This document shows, in pieces, positions 16,734-25,773 of a DNA stretch of 64,000 bases (within the stretch, counting starts at the first letter, position 1; each line of letters starts with the position of its first letter). Under the pieces are notes generated by a model that was not told where the DNA came from, searched no databases, and worked only from the letters and a program-made list of their open reading frames with translations. The position numbers were made by a program, and so were the translations under genes. Origin of the DNA: Alphaproteobacteria bacterium (GTDB lineage Bacteria; Pseudomonadota; Alphaproteobacteria; ATCC43930; CGMCC-115725). The stretch is from assembly GCA_019240125.1 (NCBI GenBank), contig JAFAYW010000183.1:1-64000 (forward strand), written 5' to 3'.

Positions 16734-16764
16734 CAAGGGCCCCATTAACGGCGCCCTTGTTGCG
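16734..16764. terminator. Possible shared terminator hairpin between convergent genes
   Basis: AACAAGGGC and GCCCTTGTT form a 9-bp stem around a 13-base loop, between the stops of the cupin and OmpA genes. There is no T-run on either strand, so termination is only a guess. Confidence 0.35.
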
Positions 16765-16810
16765 TCAGGCAGCGCGGCCGAGCGGTCCACCGCCCGGCCG
16801 ACACAATGCT

Positions 16811-17254
16811 TTACTCTACGACGGTCACGCGCCGGTTGCGCGGCTCGCGGACGCCATCCGGGGTCGGAAGGGCAAGGTCGTTTTCGCCATGACCGGAGAT
16901 CGCCATCACATTCCAGGGCACGCCCATGCGCGACAATATCTGAGCCACATGGCCGGCACGACGCTCCGACAGGCGCTGATTGTAGGGAACCGAGCCCGAC
17001 GTATCGGTGAAGCCGGTCACCTGCACGGTCACGACACCGCCCATGCGGTAAACCGCGGCGGCCTGCTGCAGAACGGCCATGCCGGCGGGGCCAACCCAGG
17101 ACCTGTTCCAGCCGAAATAAACAGTGAAGATGCGACCACCCGCCGGGGCCATCATCGTGCTTTCAGTCGTCTGCATGGCCGGCGGCGGGGGTGGGGGCGG
17201 CGGCACGCATGCGGCGAGGGCCAGCAGCGAGCAGACGGCAATCACACGTTTCAT
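16811..17254 (-). CDS. OmpA-family lipoprotein (peptidoglycan-binding)
   Basis: A 147-aa protein with a lipoprotein signal ending LLALAAC16, followed by eight consecutive prolines as a wall-spanning linker. The OmpA-C domain (about 40-147) has GFTDTSGSVPYNQRLSERRAG, which includes the D and R that bind diaminopimelate, and a final RRVTVVE. It should anchor the outer membrane to peptidoglycan. The domain is short, and the protein is close to the minimal Pal-like form but not linked to tol genes. GGGAGGAG before ATG 17254. Confidence 0.88.
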   Translation of the reverse strand: MKRVIAVCSLLALAACVPPPPPPPPAMQTTESTMMAPAGGRIFTVYFGWNRSWVGPAGMAVLQQAAAVYRMGGVVTVQVTGFTDTSGSVPYNQRLSERRAGHVAQILSRMGVPWNVMAISGHGENDLALPTPDGVREPRNRRVTVVE

Positions 17255-17456
17255 CGGGCTCCTCCCGTGGTTGAGGAGTACACCTTATAATAAATCGCCT
17301 AGTTGTACTAGTATAAACAGTTGTATGTCTGCTGCGAATCTGACGTTCCGCGCGCTTGAAATGCCGGTGGCACGCCTTGCTTCACCGCATGCCGTTTCTA
17401 ACCAACTTCCTGATATCGTTTTTGGACTCGCAGGAGCGCGTCTGGCAAGCGCGGTC

Positions 17457-18641
17457 TCAGCGGACCACCCCGGCATCTCGCATCCGCGACACTTCCGTGG
17501 GGGAAAACCCATATTCGGCAAGAATAGAGTCGCTATGCTGTCCGAATACTGGAGATGCCACCGGCGCGGGGCCCGGCGTATCGGAAAACGCCACCGGCTT
17601 GGTCATCGTGCGGTACTCACCGACCACCGGATGATCGAGCGTTGCGATCAGATCGTCGGCCACAACCTGGGGATGGTCGAACATATCCTCAATCGGGCGC
17701 ACGGCGGCGCACGGAACGCGCTCACCGAAAATCTCCTCCCATTCGCGTGCCGACCGCGCCGCCAATCCCGCGCGCAATTCCGGTAACAATTCGGCCGCAT
17801 GCGCCGCCCGAGTGCGCATCGACGCACAGCGCGGGTCGCTCGCCAATTCGGGCTTGCCAATCAACTCGCAAAGCGCCGCGAAGAAATGATTAGAATGGAC
17901 TGAAATATAGAGCATCCCATCCTTTGTGGGATGTATGCCCGTAAGGCCGCCGGCGCCGGAGTCGCGCGCCACGTCGCGCCCTTCGCTATTGGCCCAGACA
18001 AAGCGCCCGGCCTGGATAGTCAACGCGCTGCGCAACAGCGACAGGCTGAGATATTGACCGGAACCGCTGCGCTCGCGGTGGAACAGCGCCGCGGCTACGC
18101 CATACGCCAGCAGTGCCGAGGTGAAATAGTCGAGCACCGAGCCCAGCACCAGCTGCGGCTTGTCCGCACCGCCGCCCTGGAACACCGCCATACCAGTCAG
18201 GCATTGCAAGACCTGATCGAAGCCGCCTTTGTCACTTAGCGGGCCGCGATCGCCATATCCCGTCAATCCGGCATAGATCAGACGCGGGTTGACCTTCTTG
18301 AGCCGCGGAAAATCGATCCCCAGCCGCGCCGGCACGCTGGGCCGGAAATTTTCGACGAGCACGTCGGCGCTTTCAACCATGCGATGCAAGACCGCGAGCC
18401 CCTCCGGCTGCTTCAGGTCCAGCGCCAAGGCGCGCTTGCCCCGGTTGGTGCCGAGGAAAAACCGGCTTTCATTCGGCAGGCTCGAGGGAAACTGCCGCAG
18501 CATGTCGCCCTGCGGTGACTCGATCTTGATCACATTGGCGCCGAGATCGGCGAGCAGCGTGCAGCCATAGGGGCCGGCGAGATAACTGCACAGATCGAGG
18601 ACGGTGACGCCGCTCAGGGCGCCTATGGCATTGGCGGCCAC
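17457..18641 (-). CDS. Family III CoA-transferase (CaiB/BaiF/Frc type)
   Basis: A 394-aa protein with the family layout: VLDLCSYLAGPYGCTLLADLGANVIKIESP at the N-terminus, GKRALALDLKQPEGLAVLHRM, ADVLVENFRP and LIYAGLTGYGDRGPLSDKGGFD. The aspartate in SVLDYFTSALLAYG is the likely acyl-carrying residue. It would move CoA between carboxylic acids, for example in catabolism of an organic acid. GTG 18641 is chosen since AGGAGG lies 6 bases before it; longer versions overlap the upstream gene. DUF1330 gene 18652-18939 lies 10 bases upstream, same strand: a two-gene operon. Confidence 0.88.
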   Translation of the reverse strand: MAANAIGALSGVTVLDLCSYLAGPYGCTLLADLGANVIKIESPQGDMLRQFPSSLPNESRFFLGTNRGKRALALDLKQPEGLAVLHRMVESADVLVENFRPSVPARLGIDFPRLKKVNPRLIYAGLTGYGDRGPLSDKGGFDQVLQCLTGMAVFQGGGADKPQLVLGSVLDYFTSALLAYGVAAALFHRERSGSGQYLSLSLLRSALTIQAGRFVWANSEGRDVARDSGAGGLTGIHPTKDGMLYISVHSNHFFAALCELIGKPELASDPRCASMRTRAAHAAELLPELRAGLAARSAREWEEIFGERVPCAAVRPIEDMFDHPQVVADDLIATLDHPVVGEYRTMTKPVAFSDTPGPAPVASPVFGQHSDSILAEYGFSPTEVSRMRDAGVVR

Positions 18642-18651
18642 GGCAACCCTC

Positions 18652-18939
18652 CTAGGCGCCGTCGACGATAAAGACGTGGCCCCGCGAATTGGCCAGCCGG
18701 ATCGGCAATGCCTTCTGGTATTCGGGCGAGTCGTACCAGCGCCGCGCCGCCGCGGCATCGGGGAACTCGATCACGACAAGCCGCGGCGCGCCGCCCTCGC
18801 CCTCCAGCCGCTCGGCCTTGCCGCCGCGCACGACAAAGCGGCCGCCATATTGCGCGACACTGGCGCCCGCGAGTGGTCGGTATTCCTCGTAGCCCGAAGG
18901 GTTGGTGACCTCTACCTCGGCGATAACGAAAGCCGGCAT
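18652..18939 (-). CDS. DUF1330 small protein
   Basis: A 95-aa dimeric alpha/beta-barrel-type protein matching DUF1330: MPAFVIAEVEVTNPSGYEEYRP, GGRFVVRGG, LVVIEFPDAAAARRWYDSPEYQ. Function of the family is unknown; it is common next to acyl-CoA and catabolic genes. GGAGGA precedes ATG 18939. Tight spacing to the CoA-transferase suggests a shared pathway. Confidence 0.88.
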   Translation of the reverse strand: MPAFVIAEVEVTNPSGYEEYRPLAGASVAQYGGRFVVRGGKAERLEGEGGAPRLVVIEFPDAAAARRWYDSPEYQKALPIRLANSRGHVFIVDGA

Positions 18940-19003
18940 GCGTTCCTCCGCCCCTATTGGCCGCGCCGCTTGATCGGGCGGCGCGATACCTGATGCGGCG
19001 ATG

Positions 19004-20890
19004 CTATTTGGCGGAGGAAGCCTTTGTCACCCCCTGAGTTTCACCCAGTTGAGCCGGCGTCGGGCGCGAGAGTCCGACGGTGCGGCCGGGAAAGCCGGCG
19101 GCATCGAAATAGCTGGTGTCGCCGACCCGCTGTGTTTCAAGGATGGTGCGCAGCCCTTCCTCGGTCGCATCGGACTCAAATCTCTCCCTAGCGGTTTGCG
19201 GCATGCTGCCGCCTGGTATGGCCTCCTCGATAACGCGGCCAACCAATTGCCCCTTATTTGGAAGGTTCAGCTTGAGTATTTGGGCGATTGTTTTGCCGAT
19301 ATCGGCATTGCTGACCGGCGCCTCGTCGACAAAGTGCTGTTGAAAATCCGGCCCAGTCGCCGCCATGAAGTTCATCGTGTCGGCCCGGCTGAACGAGCCG
19401 TGCATGCCCTGGCCCTGCTGCAACCCGGCATCGGCAATCTCCGCCGTGCACTTGACCGGAACGCCGCATCCCGTATCGAACGAGCGAAAATTCACCGCGA
19501 TTGCCGGATGTGGCGTCACCGCCTTGCCGAACAGATTGGCGGCGCTGAGCGGCAACGTGCCGGCCAGCTTGCCCAGCGCATCGTTCACGAAAAGTCCGCT
19601 GACATAATCCTGCGCCTGCAGCGCGGTGACGATGCGCTGCGCCGCCTGCTTGTCGTTGCCCGGCAGGTAGACGAGGTCCGAGCCACCATTCGCCGCCACA
19701 ACGGCTACCGGCGCTTCGGCCGAGGGACCGATCAACCCATTGCCCTTGGCGGGGTGATGGCTCGGCTCAACCCGCGCGTTCTTGGCATCGGGGTCCCATA
19801 GCGGCATGTCGAGTGCGGCGGCGATATCCAGCGCGAGAAACCCGACCGGCAACTGACCTTTGGGTACGTCTGGATAATCGGCCCTGGCAGCGGGGCTGGT
19901 CTGGCTGTCCTTGGCGATTGTCGAAAAGCCGTGATCGGCGGCAATGATCACATCGGTGGTTGCGGCAAGGCCCTGCGCATCGAGCGCTTGCCGCAATTGC
20001 GCGAGATCGTTATCGGCGTTTCTGACTGCCGCCATCGAAGTCGGCCCGTTAATACCCGGAATCAGCTGCCCGGCGCTGTCGCCCTGGAAATGCTGCGTGC
20101 CATCGGGGTCGCGCGACCAGAACACCAAGACGAAGGGCTTGCCGCGCGATTTCAACAGCGGCAGCACGGCACGTGTCGCGACATCGACGAAGTAGTTCTG
20201 CTGTTCGACATTGGCATTCTTTGTACCGGGATGGGTCATGTCGCCCGGCTTGCCGTTATCGCCGCGGCCCGGTGCCTTGTCGGCCAGCCCGGCGGCCGCG
20301 ATCGCCTTGGCAAGTTCGGGCGACACCGGGTGGCCGCCGGCATTGCCGGTGGCGTCATCGATCAGAATGGTCGTGCTGCCATCACGGGCGGTCGGATCGA
20401 AGATATAGGCCGGGCCGATCTTGCCGATCGCCGCAGTGCCGTACCCGGCCTCGCACGCCGCCTGTAGCACCGCCTCTTCATCGAGATAGCTGCCACCGGC
20501 CATATGGTCGTCGACCTCGTCGATAACCTGGTCGTTTTCGAGAAACGGCGTGACGCTGCCGGCCGCCGCTTTGAGAGGAAATCCGGTATAGATCGTGTTG
20601 CTGAAATCGCCGGTGTCGCCAAGATAGTGCCCGGTCGCCATCGCCGAGGCATTTGCCGTCGTAAAGGTCGGGAACAGCGAGTGCGGGTTGGCGAAGTTGA
20701 CGCCCTTGTCACGCACCGCGGCCATCGCCGGCGCGGTCGCCGGATCGACCACAGCCGCACGCAACCCATCGGGTACAAACAGAATGACATTGTGCGCGGC
20801 TGCCGCCGCTGGCGCGGCGCTCTGCGCCATCGCGGGCAGCGGCACGGTTGTCAGCAGCAACGCGGCCAGAAACGAAAACCTACGCAACAT
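19004..20890 (-). CDS. Secreted alkaline phosphatase/phosphodiesterase-superfamily enzyme
   Basis: A 628-aa protein with a signal peptide (1-22, PAMA/QS). It has the phosphodiesterase/nucleotide pyrophosphatase core: metal-binding D in LFVPDGLR, nucleophile region LFPTFTTANASAMATG, and the second metal site IIAADHGFSTI. It would hydrolyse phosphate mono- or diesters in the periplasm with two Zn ions. The protein is longer than NPPs of about 430 aa. The C-terminal 150 residues are unassigned and include AIAVNFRSFDTGCGVPVKCTAE. GAGG precedes ATG 20890. It stands alone between two other minus-strand genes; phosphate regulation was not evident. Confidence 0.85.
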   Translation of the reverse strand: MLRRFSFLAALLLTTVPLPAMAQSAAPAAAAAHNVILFVPDGLRAAVVDPATAPAMAAVRDKGVNFANPHSLFPTFTTANASAMATGHYLGDTGDFSNTIYTGFPLKAAAGSVTPFLENDQVIDEVDDHMAGGSYLDEEAVLQAACEAGYGTAAIGKIGPAYIFDPTARDGSTTILIDDATGNAGGHPVSPELAKAIAAAGLADKAPGRGDNGKPGDMTHPGTKNANVEQQNYFVDVATRAVLPLLKSRGKPFVLVFWSRDPDGTQHFQGDSAGQLIPGINGPTSMAAVRNADNDLAQLRQALDAQGLAATTDVIIAADHGFSTIAKDSQTSPAARADYPDVPKGQLPVGFLALDIAAALDMPLWDPDAKNARVEPSHHPAKGNGLIGPSAEAPVAVVAANGGSDLVYLPGNDKQAAQRIVTALQAQDYVSGLFVNDALGKLAGTLPLSAANLFGKAVTPHPAIAVNFRSFDTGCGVPVKCTAEIADAGLQQGQGMHGSFSRADTMNFMAATGPDFQQHFVDEAPVSNADIGKTIAQILKLNLPNKGQLVGRVIEEAIPGGSMPQTARERFESDATEEGLRTILETQRVGDTSYFDAAGFPGRTVGLSRPTPAQLGETQGVTKASSAK

Positions 20891-20987
20891 CTCGACGCCT
20901 CACCCGGGAAACCGCCGGCACCCTAACCCGCTTCCCGGATGGAATTGTGACAATCCGCCGACAAAGTGGAGCCGGCGGCGTCTGTCG

Positions 20988-23312
20988 CTACTGCGACAGG
21001 CGCAGATGAATGATCGAGGCCGCGATCGACTGGAACGCCGTATCGATAGTGGCGGGTGTCGCCTTATAATAATAGTTGGGATTACTCGCGCAGTTTTGCA
21101 ATTGCGAGTTGTTCTGCCCATCATAACCAAGACCAATCGTATAGACAATAATGCCGGCGTTATTCATATTTGTACAGAGCGTCGCGAGCCGCGTTGCCAG
21201 GTTTGCTGGCGCATTGTTGTAGTTCGTTGTATTGATCTTGCCGTCGGTAATTGGACCGAGGCCCGTGTACTCGCCGCCCGTTACCCACTCCTCGGTTCCG
21301 TCGGTCATTAGCACGACGATCTTCTTCCAGCCGGTGTTCGTAGCGGTCGAATAAGTCAATGGGTGACCGTTATTCGCGGTGAATGGCCCGTTCGGGTCCA
21401 ATGTCCGCCAGCCCCAGGCCATTCCGATATGAACCTGCGTGCCATCGGCATCGCGCGGCCACATATTGTTGATCGCTTGGTTGACCTGAGCGAGGCCGCC
21501 ACCCGAAGACTGGTCGGTGATGTCCTGCAGCGACAACATCGGCGCCGGACACCCCTGGTTGGGACCCGGCAGGCTATCATAGGAGCCGACGCTGCCCTGA
21601 GCCTCGCCGGCGTAACTCTGGTACTTGATGCTGCCGGACGTTTGCGATGACCAACTGTTGACGTTGCCGGAGAAGCTGTTCGGATCGCTGCTCGATAGCC
21701 ACCATAAGGGATACCATTGCATACCGGCGATCGGCGCCTTTGTGTCCGGGTCGGCACCCGAACTGCCGTAAGGGATAACCCCTGACACACCCGTATTTTC
21801 ATCGGAACTGGTGGGTTCCACGACGCAGCCACCCCAACCGGCGGTCACCGCGCCACTCGATGTCATCGCCGGCGCTGCGTTGTTGTATGCGGCATCATAG
21901 TTGACTGGATTGTAGAAGCTGAAGTTCTGGTAGCTCGCCGTCGCCGTCGCCGCCTTACACAAGGTGATCGAGGTTGTGCTGTTCACGGTTTGAATGGCGT
22001 CGTAGGCCGGGATACCGTTTCCTGTCACCACCATACCCGCAGCAAGCGTGCTACTCGGATTCGACGTAAACGTCACCGTCGTGCTGCCGCTGGTGGTTGA
22101 GGCACCGCCCTCGTTAACCTTAAAAGATTGGCTAGTGAGGGTAGAGGAATTGGTTGTCTTTGTGCTGATTGTTATTTGCGTGGTGGAATTAACCGCTGTT
22201 ATGTATGCACCACTTGGTATATTGCTATTCCCCGATAGGGTCATTCCAGTTAGCAAGCCGGAAGTGTTCGGACTGACGCTCGTGATCGTAGTGGTCTTCG
22301 CGCCGAGGGTTCCCTTCAAGCTTGTTTGTTTATCGGTGGCCGACGAAGTTGCTGCCGGCGAGGCTGTACCATCATAGATGACATTGCCACGATCGTCGGT
22401 GAAATCGCCGCTGCAGCTATCCTGTGTTATGTTTGTACAATTCGTCGAATTCGTCGTACAGTTGAATGCCTGACCGACATTGACCGTTGTCACATACGGC
22501 ACAATGGACATGTACAATGATTTTGGGCCGGGCGCGGCGATTTGTAACGTCTGCACAAAATCCTGCGCCGCCTTGATAAGCGTGCAAATACGACTTGGAT
22601 TGGTGCTCGTGGCAATATTGGCGCAATTGCCGCCGCTACTGGGCGGATTGGTCGAATCTACGGAGCCGCAAGGGCTGTATAACGGGCCCGTCGCCGCGCC
22701 ATTGCAAAGCATCGAGCCGGTATTGTCGAGCACGACGGCGACTTCCATGCCAGGAAACTTGGTGATCTGCGAGGTCACCGTGACGTTAACGGGATTAACC
22801 TGATAGCTCGAGAATCCCGGCAAGACCGACAATATCGGCATGAAAATCGTGTTCAGCTGGGCCGTGGCCTGAAACGTGACCGTCGCGCCGGTGATCGGGT
22901 CCGGTGAGTTTGGTGCGACACCAAGCGAGGTGACCGTCTCGCCCGCCACGGTCGAGTTACACGAAGTCACGGTCGTGCCGCCCGCGACCGACCTGCAGTA
23001 ATTATTGTAGAAATAATTGTTCAAGGCGGTCGTCAATGCCGACGAGGTCTGGTTACTCTGTGACCCGACATCGAGCGCCGCGGCATCGAGGGCGGCGCCG
23101 AGCCGCGTCTTCACCATGTATATCCGGGTCACGTCCATCGCGATGCCGGCGGCGACGATCACCGGCACCGCCGCCAAGCCAAAAAGCAGCGCCACATTGC
23201 CGTCGCGCCGCCGCATGATCGCCCACAGAGTGCCCAGCATAGCGTTTACTGGCCCCATAAAGAGATGACCGGCAAACAAATGGCTGGCAAACAGATGAAA
23301 TGCGCGTCTCAT
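20988..23312 (-). CDS. TadG-like pilus assembly protein with vWA domain and an inserted repeat module
   Basis: About 774 aa. A cytoplasmic basic start is followed by one TM helix (residues 39-60, GNVALLFGLAAVPVIVAAG), the TadG signature, and then a von Willebrand A domain with the MIDAS motif DNTGS at about 196. It ends with a vWA C-terminal half (VVLMTDGTEEW, IVYTIGLGYDGQNN). It belongs to the Flp/Tad type IVc pilus machinery at the cell envelope. Residues about 340-468 are a Ser/Thr-rich insertion of two similar beta units that interrupts the vWA domain. ATG 23312 is used, but TTG 23318 is possible. It is the last gene of a three-gene tad operon. Confidence 0.87.
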   Translation of the reverse strand: MRRAFHLFASHLFAGHLFMGPVNAMLGTLWAIMRRRDGNVALLFGLAAVPVIVAAGIAMDVTRIYMVKTRLGAALDAAALDVGSQSNQTSSALTTALNNYFYNNYCRSVAGGTTVTSCNSTVAGETVTSLGVAPNSPDPITGATVTFQATAQLNTIFMPILSVLPGFSSYQVNPVNVTVTSQITKFPGMEVAVVLDNTGSMLCNGAATGPLYSPCGSVDSTNPPSSGGNCANIATSTNPSRICTLIKAAQDFVQTLQIAAPGPKSLYMSIVPYVTTVNVGQAFNCTTNSTNCTNITQDSCSGDFTDDRGNVIYDGTASPAATSSATDKQTSLKGTLGAKTTTITSVSPNTSGLLTGMTLSGNSNIPSGAYITAVNSTTQITISTKTTNSSTLTSQSFKVNEGGASTTSGSTTVTFTSNPSSTLAAGMVVTGNGIPAYDAIQTVNSTTSITLCKAATATASYQNFSFYNPVNYDAAYNNAAPAMTSSGAVTAGWGGCVVEPTSSDENTGVSGVIPYGSSGADPDTKAPIAGMQWYPLWWLSSSDPNSFSGNVNSWSSQTSGSIKYQSYAGEAQGSVGSYDSLPGPNQGCPAPMLSLQDITDQSSGGGLAQVNQAINNMWPRDADGTQVHIGMAWGWRTLDPNGPFTANNGHPLTYSTATNTGWKKIVVLMTDGTEEWVTGGEYTGLGPITDGKINTTNYNNAPANLATRLATLCTNMNNAGIIVYTIGLGYDGQNNSQLQNCASNPNYYYKATPATIDTAFQSIAASIIHLRLSQ

Positions 23313-23326
23313 CGGCAACGGGGCTC

Positions 23327-23920
23327 TCAGGGACAGACGGAGTTAGTATTCATCGTCGTCGGCACGCAGGTTACATAGCGCGGACGGTTGAATGCCGATT
23401 CGTACAAGGTGAAACTCTGGCTCAGATAATTCGAGATCGGCGAGGTGTAGGGATAGGTCAGCTGCACGACGATGACGCTATCCGACGAACCCGCGGTCGC
23501 ATTCCCCAGGCTTGCTGCGTTGACACCGTTAGGCAGAGTCGCGATCGTAAGCGGGGTGGCGCTGTTAACCTCATAATGCCAATCGATTTTCGCCGACCCG
23601 GTGTTGTAGGTAACGCTAGCATAAGCGATCTTGAGGCCGCTGGTCGACAATGGCGTCATGACCAGATCGACCGCGGCGCTTATATAGGTAAAATCGGCTG
23701 CCGCCAGAACCGTACTCACATTCGTTTGTGCGACGAGATCGGCCGCCGCTTCCGCCGCCGCTTCAAGCTTCAAATACGTCAGTAGCAGATAGGATGTCTC
23801 GTAGCTTCCGATAAAGAGGGTAAACAATACCGGCAATAACAGGGCGAACTCGACCGCCGCGATACCTGCGCGGTCGCCAACGAGCCGCGTGGTCGCGGCG
23901 AGCATGCGGCAAGTCTTCAT
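23327..23920 (-). CDS. TadE-like pseudopilin
   Basis: A 197-aa protein with the class III pseudopilin N-terminus: a basic start, then RAGIAAVEFALLLPVLFTLFIG, where the glutamate of VEFALL is the conserved TadE feature and the preceding RAGIA is where the TadV-type prepilin peptidase could act. The exported remainder has two terminal cysteines (in VTCVP and NSVCP). It forms minor pilins or assembly factors of Flp pili. Its start codon overlaps the stop of the upstream TadE gene by 4 bases (ATGA), so translation is coupled. Confidence 0.88.
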   Translation of the reverse strand: MKTCRMLAATTRLVGDRAGIAAVEFALLLPVLFTLFIGSYETSYLLLTYLKLEAAAEAAADLVAQTNVSTVLAAADFTYISAAVDLVMTPLSTSGLKIAYASVTYNTGSAKIDWHYEVNSATPLTIATLPNGVNAASLGNATAGSSDSVIVVQLTYPYTSPISNYLSQSFTLYESAFNRPRYVTCVPTTMNTNSVCP

Positions 23921-24606
23921 GATGATTGCTGCGGGAACGGTTCGTTTTTCATCACGACGGTCGAAAACAGGGTCACAAACCCGGTTCCCGTCGCCGAGCC
24001 GTTCTGGCTACCCGTTCCGACCCAGCAATTACCCCCGGGCGTCAGGCAGGCACTCACCCAAGGCACGATAAACTGGTAAGGATAGCTGACCTGCACCGCG
24101 ACGATATCGGTTCCCTGACCCGAGCTGAACGGGCATTGAGTGCCAAATCCCGTGGCGTTCGCATTGTAGGTGCAGGGCGAAAACGAGATGTTGCCGAAGT
24201 CCGCGTTAGAGGAGGAGTAGCTATTAACCTCGAAGAGCACGCTGGCTTGGCAGGTTGACGTGCTCATGATCGAGCTGAGATCGTAGCAGAGACAGGCTTG
24301 AAAGGCCGAAATCGGGCTGCCTGATTGCGGACCGCACCCTGCGCTGGTGCCACTCTGTTCGGCTTGCCCGGTGCGGATCAACCGGGAGGCATCGCGCGCC
24401 GCCCCATCCAGCAAGGCTTGTGTCAGCAGCATAAAGCCAAGATCGATGATGCAGAACAGCAGCAGGAAGAGCATCGGCGCAACCAGGCCAAACTCCACGA
24501 GCGTGGCGCCGCGATTGTCGAGGCGACGCGCCAGCCGGGCGGCTCTGGCAAGAGGCCACATGACCGTGCGGCCCATTCGACCCACAGGAGCGATCACGCG
24601 CACCAT
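23917..24606 (-). CDS. TadE-like pseudopilin, Cys-rich exported part
   Basis: A 229-aa protein. After a basic 30-residue leader comes DNRGATLVEFGLVAPMLFLLLF, the TadE helix with the conserved VEF glutamate. The exported domain holds six or more cysteines (CGPQ, ACLCYD, TCQAS, SPCTYN, TQCPF, ACLTPGGNC), suggesting disulfides. It is first of the three-gene tad operon. The start is uncertain: ATG 24606 has GGGAG touching it, and ATG 24576 is an alternative. No TadA, TadB or TadZ motor genes are present in the window. Confidence 0.85.
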   Translation of the reverse strand: MVRVIAPVGRMGRTVMWPLARAARLARRLDNRGATLVEFGLVAPMLFLLLFCIIDLGFMLLTQALLDGAARDASRLIRTGQAEQSGTSAGCGPQSGSPISAFQACLCYDLSSIMSTSTCQASVLFEVNSYSSSNADFGNISFSPCTYNANATGFGTQCPFSSGQGTDIVAVQVSYPYQFIVPWVSACLTPGGNCWVGTGSQNGSATGTGFVTLFSTVVMKNEPFPQQSS

Positions 24607-24905
24607 CTCCCGTGCTGAACCGGCGACTGCTGAACTGGCGACATTGGGGATATCTTGGTCTGGTTGCTCGGCATGCGTGTCACCAATGTGCTACAGCGTC
24701 CTTAATGACCGGTTAAAGGCACCGTAGCCGCCAGTGCAAAGCCCGGACGCACCAGCGTCATATTATCGGGCGCGCGGCTGGTTTTGGCGAGAGATTGAAG
24801 AACCCGCGAAAGCGACGTCAGGCCCGTTGTTCCTTCCCGAGCCCTCTGGCATTCTCACGCCCCGGAGCGCTGCGGGGCGCTCCCCCAGAGGCGAGAGGCG
24901 CAGGC
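24607..24905. other. 299-bp divergent region between tad operon and bpt
   Basis: No supported gene lies here. It should hold the promoters of the leftward tad operon and the rightward bpt gene. I see no repeat or clear operator. Confidence 0.45.
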
Positions 24906-25694
24906 ATGGAATTCGGCTCGGGCGGCAGCGGGACGAGGCGCGACACTCCGCGTCAAGCAACGCGCCGGCCGGTCGAGACCCTTGGCATACTGCATCAATT
25001 CTTCGCGACGGGCTCGGTTCCCTGCCCCTATCTGCCAGGCCACGCGGAACGCAAGCTGATCGTCGAACTCGCCGGAAAATCCGCGCCGGGGTTTTATGAC
25101 GAGCTGTCGCGTGCTGGCTTTCGCCGCAGCCATCGTTTCGCCTATCGGCCTGCCTGCCGCGCCTGCGCCGCCTGCGTCCCGGTGCGCATCGATGTCGCCC
25201 GCTTTATGCACAGCCGGTCGACGCGCCGGGTCCGCAACACCAACAATGATCTGTCGCGCCGGATCCTGCCGTCACGCGCCACGCCCGAGCAGTTCGGGCT
25301 GTTCACCGCATACCAGCACTCGCGGCACCACGACAGCGACATGGCCGCGATGAGCTATGGCGATTACCGCGCGATGGTGGAAGACACCGCGGTACGCAGC
25401 GCTCTCGTCGAATTCCGCGAACCCGAAGGAGCGCTCCTCGCCGTATCGCTGTTCGACCGGCTGGATGACGGGGTCTCGGCGGTTTACAGCTTTTTCGACC
25501 CCGCCCTGCCGCGCCGCAGTCTTGGCACCTGGACCATCCTCTGGCTGGTCGAGGAATGCCACCGCCTGGGTCTGCCCTATGTGTATCTCGGCTACTGGAT
25601 CGCCGAGAGCCCGAAGATGGCCTACAAGGTGCGCTTTCCGGCGCTCGAGCGCTTGAGCGACGGAAGCTGGACGCCGTTCGCGATCGATTGTTAG
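24906..25694 (+). CDS. bpt: Aspartate/glutamate leucyltransferase (Bpt)
   Basis: A 262-aa protein of the bacterial ATE family that adds leucine from Leu-tRNA to proteins with N-terminal Asp or Glu, marking them for ClpS/ClpAP. Family features: FFATGSVPCPYLPGHAERK, GFRRSHRFAYRPACRACAACVPVRID (with the paired CxxC), FTAYQHSRH, and YVYLGYWIAESPKMAYK near the end. ATG 24906 gives the usual length, and GAGG lies nearby. In alphaproteobacteria bpt is normally a single cytoplasmic gene, as here. Confidence 0.92.
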   Translation: MEFGSGGSGTRRDTPRQATRRPVETLGILHQFFATGSVPCPYLPGHAERKLIVELAGKSAPGFYDELSRAGFRRSHRFAYRPACRACAACVPVRIDVARFMHSRSTRRVRNTNNDLSRRILPSRATPEQFGLFTAYQHSRHHDSDMAAMSYGDYRAMVEDTAVRSALVEFREPEGALLAVSLFDRLDDGVSAVYSFFDPALPRRSLGTWTILWLVEECHRLGLPYVYLGYWIAESPKMAYKVRFPALERLSDGSWTPFAIDC

Positions 25695-25773
25695 AAACAC
25701 ACCAGTATTCGCCCGCCTGCCCGCTTGGCCGGGCCCCCTGTCATCGCCCGTCTGAAGGGAACCCGGCACAGCC

